Source: Massariosphaeria phaeospora (lineage: Eukaryota; Ascomycota; Dothideomycetes; Pleosporales). From it: 18,938 bases of DNA. A model generated the notes under the pieces. The model saw only the letters and a program-made list of their open reading frames with translations. It did not search any database and was not told where the DNA came from. Position numbers and translations under genes: made by a program. Where the stretch lies: positions 1 through 18,938 of the forward strand of contig JAADJZ010000045.1 of the NCBI GenBank assembly GCA_011032825.1. The letters run 5' to 3'. This document shows positions 1 through 7,291 of this stretch, piece after piece. The first letter of the stretch is position 1, and each line of letters starts with the position of its first letter.

Positions 1-475
1 TTTCATCCTTGCTCTCGCGCTCTCTCTCTGCGCTGCCTTTGCATTTGCACCACCCGTCCGCGTCGTGCGCCTAGACATGGTGCCAAGTGCACGCCCACGC
101 CCGTGCCGACTAGACCTCCTCCAGCGCGCTCTCTAACTCGCTAGGCCGCCCCGACCAGCTCTGGCCGTCCAATCTTTGGTGCTCTCTCCTTTCAAGCTCC
201 GCCGTTCCACAGATACACCTCCCGCCAGCCCTGCCGCCGTTGCTGTGGCCTTGAGTCCTGAAATCCCAACTTCCTGCCCAGCGTCCGCCCCAGCGACTCC
301 GCAGCACCCCTCGCCCGATTGCCTGCTCTTTGTCCCCGCACCGGCACCAGCGACACACCAGCCCAGAGCAGAGCAGGCAGAGCAGAGCAGAGCAGCGCGC
401 GACCGAACCACCGCCGTCCTCTGATGCATCGTAGCCGGCGAGCTTTTCCACGGCCATCAGCCATTGTCGCGCATA
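1..475 (+). promoter_or_regulatory. Upstream region and 5' leader of the kinase gene
   Basis: No gene is visible here. The + strand is rich in pyrimidine runs (CTCTCTCT near 20-30, many CCGCC/CCAGC blocks), as is common in transcribed leaders of filamentous ascomycetes. A short imperfect GCAGA/GCAGAGCA repeat lies at about 364-395. The open frames here on both strands have biased, repetitive composition and match no family I know. An in-frame ATG at 424 leads into the kinase frame as the sequence stands and is discussed with the kinase. Confidence 0.45.
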
Positions 476-2030
476 ATGGTCAGAGCAACGGGAAACCAGT
501 GGTCTTCACTGACCAAGGTGCGTCATGGCAGAGTCGCTCCCCGTAGTTCCTCTCACCTCACCATGGAATGCAAATATAGCCGAGAACCTACTGACGTATG
601 CTCCCGCAGTGAACCTTAATCACTTCCGGCTGCTGCGTGTTGTTGGCAAGGGGGCTTTCGGCAAAGTACGCATCGTCGAGCGCAAGGACACCGGCCTCAC
701 ATTTGCCTTGAAGTATATACGGAAGGATGAAGGTCAGTCCACCCACGCCGACCGGTTACTCTCTGGTGGCAGCACACGTCTGCCTCCAACCCGCTCCTGG
801 AACCCGCTGCTAACGCCGTGTCACAGTCGTACGGTCGGAGAGTGTACGCAACATCATTCGAGAGCGGAGGATGCTCGAACACCTCAACCACCCCTTCCTC
901 TGTAATCTGCGATACAGTTTCCAGGACATCGAATATCTGTACGTGCGCACAGCTTCCGTACTAGGAGACAAGACTGACAAGCTACAGGTATATCGTTGTC
1001 GACCTGATGACGGGCGGTGATCTCCGGTTCCACATATCTCGAAAGGCATTCACAGAGGACGCAGTACGGTTTTGGATAGCACAACTTGGCTGCGCTGTGC
1101 GGTATATCCACCAGCAAGGCATAGTGCACCGTGACATCAAACCCGATAATGTGCTGTTAGATTGTGACGGACACGTTCATTTGGCAGACTTCGTAAGTGG
1201 ACCCATTTCGTCCTGCCACAGAACAGAAACTAATCATCTCAGAACGTTGCTTCAGATTTTATCCCGCACAAACCGCTTACGAGCAAGTCAGGCACGCTTG
1301 CCTACCTTGCCCCGGAGGTATATGAGGGCAAAGGATACTCGTGTGAAGTCGATTGGTGGTCGCTTGGTGTGCTCTTTTACGAGTGCATCTACAACAAGGT
1401 GCGTTGGACCACGTCAAATTCGATTTGCGATGGATTACTGACGATAAGAAAAAGCGGCCGTTCGAAGCCAGCAGCCACGATTCCCTCGCCCAGAAGATCA
1501 TCAAGGGCGAGCCAACCTTTCCCGTTACGACTCCGCCCGTGACGATGCCGTGCTTACATGCTATTAGTTCGTTGCTAGAAAAGAACCGAAAGAAGCGCAT
1601 TGGCGCCATTGGCTTTGAAACATTCGTAGATAACCCGTTCTTCCGTCCTCTTGACTTTTCAGCCCTAGAACGCAAGGAGATCGACCCGGTCTTTATACCT
1701 TCTAGCGATAAGACGAACTTCGATGCAACATACGATTTAGAAGAACTGTTGCTGGAGGAAGCGCCTCTCGAGGCTCGCGCACGAAGGCAGAAGCCTCGCG
1801 AAGCGTTGAAGGATGACGCCACCGACCAAGAAGTCCGCGCAGAGGAGCTGCATAAAATGATAGAGACGCTATTCGAGCCTTTTAACTATATGACAATGAC
1901 GGAACAACGTCCAGCTGCCATCCTTGTTACAGCCCAGACTTGTCAACAATCCGTCCAATCCAATCCGGGTCCCCGGATTGAATGGATTGACAAGAAATCT
2001 CTCCTGGATTGGATTGAATGGATTGTTTAG
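476..2030 (+). CDS. YANK/STK32-type Ser/Thr protein kinase, 5' part, cut by hAT insertion
   Basis: An AGC-type kinase of the YANK/STK32 family. Proposed exons are 476-517, 610-732, 827-938, 988-1192, 1243-1398 and 1455 (or 1449)-1934. Residue numbers assume the MGQSNGK start: Gly loop GKGAFGKV at 27-34, ATP lysine in FALK at K49, helix-C glutamate at E68, then [11 protein letters not shown] in place of DFG (a YANK/STK32 trait, also in human STK32A), and APE. After the catalytic domain comes the family tail [18 protein letters not shown]. The start is odd. ATG 476 precedes GTCAG where homologues have ATGGGNCA, so one G appears missing; as given, the in-frame start would be ATG 424, adding 18 residues. 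G2 of the MGQS form would suit N-myristoylation. Translation continues past the insertion at 1935 for 31 transposon codons to TAG at 2028-2030. The catalytic domain is therefore whole while the C-terminal tail is lost. Family assignment is firm; splice sites are inferred. Confidence 0.88.
1927..1934. repeat. Left target-site duplication TTACAGCC
   Basis: An 8-bp direct repeat identical to 5030-5037, directly abutting the left terminal repeat. It lies in kinase codons for Val-Thr-Ala. Confidence 0.95.
1935..1956 (+). repeat. Left terminal inverted repeat of the hAT element (22 bp)
   Basis: It begins CAGACTTGTCAACAATCC and is the exact reverse complement of 5008-5029. The match stops at 1957, where the ends diverge. 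hAT transposases cleave at this boundary. Confidence 0.93.
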
Positions 2031-2073
2031 GGATTTGGGGGGTGGACGGATTGATAGATTGGATGGATTGATT
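1943..2073. repeat. Left subterminal GGATTG/CAATCC repeat array with short hairpin
   Basis: About ten copies of GGATTG or its complement CAATCC lie in 131 bp, often spaced as GGATTGAATGGATTG. A 9-bp perfect stem with a 2-nt loop (CAATCCGGG / CCCGGATTG, 1961-1980) sits just inside the terminal repeat. In hAT elements such as Ac, subterminal motif arrays are transposase-binding sites; that role here is inferred. Confidence 0.8.
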
Positions 2074-2079
2074 AGTAAG

Positions 2080-4572
2080 CTAACTATTGGTGAATTGCCC
2101 AATATATTCGTCGATCTCATGGATAGTGATATCGTACGTGTTCGTAGGTTTGTAAGGCGTTTTGAAGCGCTCAATCCCAAGGCGTTTCCAGGATCGGAGG
2201 CTCTGTAAAGCGGATAGTAAATCTGGCCTCATATTGAGTCTCCGTACGCCTAAAAGATCAGCCAATTCACTAAAAGTCCTCTCACAATCGGCTGCTGAGG
2301 CTGGGATACTCAATATATTCATAGCAAACCGCGCCAAAACAGGGTATTGATGCTCCTTTGACAACCAGTAGGCAATTGGCAGCTGAGCAAGCTTGTGAGC
2401 TGGATCAATTGGTTTCTCCGCGCTCCAGAGCTCATACTCGTCAGTAATCTCCTCCGCAATCTCCGCCTCTCTCATAGAGGCTAGCATAAACTCAGTACGG
2501 TTGACGGCGTAGTCAAAACGTTGCCGCTTAGCAGGCGGCGGCGTAGCTGAATCGGCGGCGGCGATTTTAGATGCTAGCTTAGCGCCCGCCCAAAGTGATT
2601 GAAAGCCTTTGTTGTTTGCCTCTAGCCACCCCTCGCGGGGATGGGGGCCATCTACGTCATCGTATTCGGCGGGTACTCGCCAGGCAGTATCGATAAAGTT
2701 TTTGTACGCTGGGTGGAGGCGTAGGGCACAGTAATACGCCGGGGCGTCTTTGAATTTGGCGTAGTATTTTTCCAGCTTACTAATAGCGAGATTGAGGTTT
2801 GTTTTGACGTGATCCTCAGGCGCGTCAGGATCGTTGTAATCCACTGCCTCTACGCGATCCTGTTGAGCCTGTAGCGTAGCGAGGAGCCACTCAAACGTAG
2901 GGATAACCTCCCAAATCGCGCCGTGGCGACCAGCCTTGCCCCGACCTTCGAGCCAGCTAGTCGCCTCCTTGAAAGGCTTGAGCAACTCGATATACTCAGT
3001 AATAGTAGCCCAATCTTTGCCAGTAAGCCCTCCCTCACGTATATACAGGCGTGGCTGGCTGGCCTCCGGAGGGCGAGCTCCCGCCCGAGATCGCTGTCGG
3101 TTTGCGGGGCGGTTGCTCTCGCCGATTTTGTAGCCCATATAATCGTCCAGAGGCACCCTGAGGTCGACGGCGCGCTCAAACGTATCGTAGTAAGAGTTCT
3201 AGCGAGTTTTGACTGGCTTTTTGAGTTCTCTTGGCGTAAAGTTCGTGAGATTTAGCGACGTTGCCTCATCTCGCTGGTATCCCTCCAAAAGCTCGCGCGC
3301 CTGCGGCGTACAGATTGAGGCGATGACATCAAACAGTACGCCTAGCGGGCCAGCTTTGCGCCACTCGTTCATGTACTGTTCCTCTGCCTGGGGCGAGTTA
3401 GCAGGTGCTGCGCGAGAGACGGCGGCAGGAAGGGAAAGGGCAATACGTACTACTAAATTCTCCTGCGAGTTCTCAAACGCGTCGCGATCCTGGCCAAAGA
3501 TAACGTTTTGGGCAGCGAGATTGAGTATATGGCAGCTGCAGCGCAATCTCCGGTGGCTCGGGTTGAAGCCGTACTCCTCCGCTAGCTCGTTGACGGCAGT
3601 ATCGTTGTTTGTCGCGTTATCAAGCACAAAGTAACCTAGGGCTTCTTTTCGTATATGAAACCGGTGGAGAGTTGAGCTCACGATTGCTGCGATATTTGAA
3701 CCAGAGTGGTCGCCCGATAGCGTCGGCAGGCCAAGGAAGTAATCTACTTGTTGACCCGCTGCGTTCAAGTGGTGTACGCAGATTCCGGTAATAGCGCGTT
3801 TGCCGCCGTATGAGGTCCAGTTGTCAAAGGATACGTGTATAGCGGATTTGGCTGCCTTTATGTAGCTCACGACGGCGGGTAGGTAGGCGTTGTATTCATC
3901 TATAATGTGCGACCGGAGAGTGTTGTGGCTGCTCCACAAAACGCGCTCAGCGAGCGGATTAGCAGCCTTGATCATATCTCGAAAGGCAGGCACCTCTACA
4001 ACGCGCAGAGCTTGGTTATCAGCAGCCACCCACTCGATAAGCGCCTGCTGAAAAGCGGGCGCCGAAAAGGTATCGGCGACGGCGTTTGCTACCTCTTGAC
4101 TCACATCAACGCCCTGTCGCTGTAGGGCGGAGATGATAGATGCCTCCTTCTTGAACCGAATTGGGCCATCTTTGCCGACTCCGTGGCCAGGTCGCCGCGC
4201 CTCGAGGTGCCGATGGATAGCAGAGGTTGAAGTTGCCACTTTAAACAGCCCGTTTTGCTTGTGTATATGGCAGTATTTGCACAGCCAATACAGCGCTTCA
4301 TGCTTGCGATGGTATACGCGCCAGCCGTATTGAAAAACCCAGCTTGTTAAGGCACGTTTAGCAGCGTATTGAGGCTTCTGTAAATTAGGTACGCGCGACC
4401 AAACAAGGCCTTCATAGTCCTCATCATCGTCGGCGGAGGCAGAGACAGCGAGAGGATCGAGATCGAGTGGCGCGTCAGATGTTGACTGTGCATCGGTTGC
4501 CTGGTACGAGGAGGCTGCGCCGGCGGCGTTTTGGCGTGGACTGGGAGTCAAGGACCCGCCCAAATACTTCAT
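2080..4572 (-). pseudogene. hAT transposase, full length with one in-frame amber stop
   Basis: A single reading frame of 830 codons from ATG (4572-4570) to a stop at 2082-2080, broken only by TAG at 3201-3199 (codon 458). The N-terminus has a BED-like zinc finger with C98 and C101 in WLCKYCH and histidines in IHRHL near 120-122. The catalytic acidic residues appear present: D250 in VSFDNWTS, D318 in LDNATNND, and E764 in ADCERTFSE within the C-terminal hAT dimerisation region (about 713-800), which also has YWLSKEHQYPVLARFA. A conserved CSCHILNLAAQ lies at 345-355. The stop sits in the context TR-stop-NSYYDTFERA, where hAT transposases have TRWNS; in Hermes the matching tryptophan acts at the DNA hairpin step. 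TGG to TAG here is C-to-T at CpA on the + strand (position 3200). Without readthrough the product would be 457 residues lacking E764 and the dimerisation domain. Confidence 0.93.
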
Positions 4573-4877
4573 TAAGCTGCTGATTCATCTGCGAGGTCAG
4601 TTTGGGCGAAAAATCGCGATAAACATACGTACTTTCGTGGGTGTGGGCGAACGTAGTGAGTGCGCGTTAATCTCAGCGCGTCGAAAATCTTGGGTCGCGA
4701 GATATTTCGGGGCGGCGTAATCGATTTTCCGGGGCGGCTAGGCCTAATACGGCCGGTTGAGCGAGGGCGAGAAAGTAATTTTACAGGATTCGAACTGGAG
4801 AGTATATTATATTTTATATTTTTACGCCTCCGCTAGCTATCAACACCTAGAATCTTGAAGGACCTCTGTACGCAAAA

Positions 4878-5015
4878 CAATCAATCCGTAAACAATCCGT
4901 CCAATCAATCTGGGACCTCTGGATTGAATGGATTGCTAGTAATCAAGGTCTCGGATTGATTGGACGGATTGCTTATTAATCAATCCGTCCAATCAATCTG
5001 TCAATCCGGACGGAT
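4878..5015. repeat. Right subterminal GGATTG/CAATCC repeat array
   Basis: About nine copies of GGATTG/CAATCC in both orientations, many in the longer form CAATCCGTCCAATCAATC. It mirrors the left array and is probably the right-end transposase-binding region. Confidence 0.8.
4954..4998. repeat. Perfect 18-bp inverted repeat (hairpin) in the right hAT end
   Basis: Arms at 4954-4971 (GATTGATTGGACGGATTG) and 4981-4998 are exact reverse complements around a 9-nt loop. Each arm contains two GGATTG-type units in opposed orientation, so this may be a paired transposase-binding site or an extruding cruciform. The structure is seen; its role is inferred. Confidence 0.85.
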
Positions 5016-5029
5016 TGTTGACAAGTCTG
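5008..5029 (-). repeat. Right terminal inverted repeat of the hAT element (22 bp)
   Basis: It ends GTTGACAAGTCTG and is a perfect inverted match to 1935-1956. Confidence 0.93.
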
Positions 5030-5037
5030 TTACAGCC
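5030..5037. repeat. Right target-site duplication TTACAGCC
   Basis: The second copy of the 8-bp duplication, directly after the terminal CTG of the element. Both copies are unmutated, which supports a recent insertion. Confidence 0.95.
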
Positions 5038-5604
5038 TCGGTGGACTCTGCGGGCGTCTCTAGGGCCAGCAACAACAGCAACAGCGAGCATACGCCGACG
5101 TCGTCGTCTTCACCCCAAGATTCGTTTGGGCGTCCAGTTGCATCTCAAGACGTCGATTTGCGTCCCACCCGGTCTACCACCAATCCTCGGTCGACGACTC
5201 ATTCGCCAAATGGCAGCCCCCCTCTCGCAAAGGCCACCCTAAGCCAGCAACAACAGTCTACCAGCTCGCCCTCATCACAGCGAGGTGAGCGCTCTGACTA
5301 TTTCCCGGTTGATGGGGCGGGTAGTGCGACGCCCTCATTTTCTCGGCCAATGAACAGTCGCCCACGGGGTTCTCAGCGCAGCACCAGTATGGGCGGCGGC
5401 GTACAGGTAGTGCTCAACGAGACTGGTTCATGGTCAGACATGGCTAACCAGAGCTCTTCGCTCCTACAGAACCCCAATGCTGAGAAACCATCGGGTATGC
5501 TCGGCTTCCTAAGCCGCAAGAAGGGCCGAGACAGGAGCCCGAAAGCGAAAGAAAGAGGGGTACTCGGTAAAGAAGGCGCCCGCGTCATCATCTCGAACAC
5601 GTAG
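5030..5604 (+). pseudogene. YANK/STK32 kinase, 3' part of last exon, separated by the hAT element
   Basis: This is the remainder of the final kinase exon. It begins with the second copy of the target duplication (5030-5037) and runs open to the stop at 5602-5604, giving 188 codons after the duplication. It holds a Ser/Thr/Asn-rich disordered linker, then a conserved-looking C-terminal block with MLGFLSRKKGRDRSPK, ERGVLGKEG and ARVIIS, which I recognise from intact fungal YANK kinases. The second codon position falls at 1927 on the left and at 5030 on the right, so the two halves share register across the duplication. The uninterrupted protein would be about 561 residues. No start, promoter or splice acceptor is evident for separate expression. 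The absence of internal stops suggests that little time has passed since insertion. Confidence 0.82.
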
Positions 5605-5866
5605 TCACCCAAGTCACGCACTCTCTTCGCTCCACGGCATGACGATTTCCCTTGAGTCTATTCTTTCGTACCGACACACCCGCACGGAGTTCTGGCGTAC
5701 GCGAGCACCATACTCTTCCGCTGGTTTTTGGCGATCTTCACCCGCGGCTTGATATCTCGAACTACAAACTTTCTGCATAAAACAAACTTGCGAATACATA
5801 CCTCGACCACCAGCAGGTTACGCGAGCTTCGGCGTTGATTAGCAATGATTCTTACACCCTTGCTTG

Positions 5867-5889
5867 TTCTTCTTCTTCTTCTTCTTCTT
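5867..5889 (+). repeat. (TTC)n microsatellite
   Basis: An uninterrupted TTC trinucleotide run of about 23 nt, 263 bp downstream of the kinase stop, possibly in the 3' UTR. Confidence 0.85.
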
Positions 5890-6492
5890 GCATATTAGGG
5901 GGCGTGCAGGTTGCGAGGCTGTACGCTAGTGTTTGAATTATAAGAGCTGTGATGGATATTGTGCGTAGGAAAGAACGGACGGGACCTCCAAGAGGGGGCT
6001 CGAGACGTGGCTGTATATTTGGGGCACTTCGATCTGGAAAAGAGTTTGACGGTTTTTTTGGCTCTAGGGTCAGCCAGTGTGTCAACTTTTGGAAAAGAGA
6101 GATGTGGATAGAAGGAGAGAGAGAAAGAGACTAGAGCTTATGGGGGCGACAAACGTTCTTGGATAGCGCTTTTAGTGGAGAGAAATACCCATGATATCTT
6201 TACATGAGGGGGCTTTTTGTTTTTTTGTGCGGCTTCTTCACATTGGAACTGTTTATTAATTCATACCAAAGGATTCAGGGACGCTGTAAGAAACGCTAAT
6301 AATATTTTCTAGAGATACGAAAACGTTAGTATTTAACAGAAAAGTGACACCGACGTCGTATTGGACACTGGGATTATGGTATTTTTCCGGTGGCAGTGCG
6401 GGAATGTGAGGAATGGTTTTCCTTATCGTAACGTTTGTTGTTGGCATACATGTAAGTGTTTGGCAAAAAGGTGGGGGGTAACTTAGTTGCTT

Positions 6493-6514
6493 TCACTCAC
6501 TCACTCACTCACTC
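6493..6514 (+). repeat. (TCAC)n microsatellite
   Basis: A tetranucleotide TCAC run of about 22 nt. A shorter run of the same unit lies at 7002-7015, and both lead into a CACACT...CCGG block. Confidence 0.8.
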
Positions 6515-6789
6515 AGCACACTTTGAATCCCGGCTGGGCTTTCTCCCCTCGCGCCGTCTCTGGCTGGACAGGAGGTATATGTCAGTGTGAAGTATCAACC
6601 AGTTCCGTTCCGTTCGACTCGACTCGACTCGATGCAGTTTTCCAGACTATTCTTTTTTTTTCTCCAGAACGTACCATGTGCCGCACACTGTAGACCCGGA
6701 TCGGCACATATCCTACGGACATCTCTTGCGGAAACCAGATCAGATCTTTAGAACTAAGGGCTGAACATGCTGCGTTGTAACCAATGCCT

Positions 6790-6950
6790 ATCTATAACTT
6801 AGATTTTATATTATGTCTTGTAACAAACATTAAGTAAACGCTATATATAGAATTGTAGCTTTCTATAGGTATATATATTAGCTTTGTTAGATAGATCCTT
6901 TTAGAGGCGCACAGATCAGATATATATATCTCTTTAGTTCTAGAGATTGA
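6790..6950. other. AT-rich island
   Basis: The tract is much richer in A/T than its surroundings, with repeated TATATA and CTATAGG-like blocks (for example near 6842 and 6923). It could be a decayed transposon remnant or simply AT-rich spacer. No coding or terminal-repeat signature is visible. Confidence 0.4.
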
Positions 6951-7291
6951 GATTCCGCTTTCCGTGAGAGACTCGGCACATTCAGCACACTCAGCATACT
7001 TACTCACTCACTCACTTAGCACACTCTACGTCCGGGCTCTCTCTCATACCATCTATCTATCTCTAGCTGAAAAAAATATTTATTTCGTATGTGTGTGAGT
7101 GTAGAAGAAAGTATCGACCAAAAAAACCAAATTTAGTTCGGTTTCCTACGGACATGCACACATGCAAGTCTCTGATGGGACACGGGATAGTTGTATCTAA
7201 TTCATTCTCATCTAATCTAATCCAACTCAAAACAAACTGAACTGAACTGGGTACATTTATTCGCGGCGAGCGACGGGCTTATCCATTTCAT

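Larger units (their letters stand above)
1935..5029 (-). mobile_element. hAT-superfamily DNA transposon, 3,095 bp, structurally complete
   Basis: The element is bounded by perfect 22-bp terminal inverted repeats beginning CAGACTTGTCAAC and is flanked by an exact 8-bp duplication, TTACAGCC (1927-1934 and 5030-5037). Eight-bp duplications and CAG/CTG termini are hallmarks of hAT elements. It carries one transposase gene on the - strand (4572 to 2080), leaving about 145 bp of non-coding DNA at the left end and about 457 bp at the right. Both ends carry dense subterminal GGATTG/CAATCC arrays. The body is not strongly AT-rich, so heavy repeat-induced mutation is not apparent. It sits in the last exon of the kinase gene, transcribed against it. 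The transposase has one in-frame stop, so this copy is probably non-autonomous but mobilisable by an intact relative. Confidence 0.95.
5605..7291. other. Gene-poor intergenic stretch with microsatellites and an AT-rich island
   Basis: I see no supportable gene in these 1,687 bp. The open frames are short and lack family features. The region should hold the kinase 3' end and the 3' end of the gene at 7292-8893. It carries a (TTC)n run at 5867-5889, (TCAC)n runs at about 6493-6514 and 7002-7015, a short CGACT/CTCGA run near 6619-6632, and an AT-rich tract at about 6790-6950 with TATATA blocks. Three copies of CACACT followed 5-6 nt later by (C/T)CCGG occur at 6517, 6684 and 7020. Confidence 0.55.

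Noticed and set aside
525..610. ATG at 525 as the kinase start
   Set aside because: This stretch fits an intron (GTGCGT at 518, CTGAC branch near 590, CGCAG at 605-609). Removing it joins FTDQ to VNLNHF as in family members.
1935..2075. Possible CRISPR-like or satellite array
   Set aside because: The units are short, irregularly spaced, in both orientations and confined to the hAT ends, as expected for subterminal transposase sites.
4784..4796. GGATTCGAAC, a tRNA B-box-like sequence inside the hAT element
   Set aside because: No matching A box, anticodon arm or acceptor stem can be drawn on either strand.
1935..5029. The hAT element acting as a spliced intron of the kinase
   Set aside because: I saw no good donor/acceptor pair near the two junctions that would restore the frame. 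GTAAGC at 2074 lies after the in-frame stop at 2028-2030.
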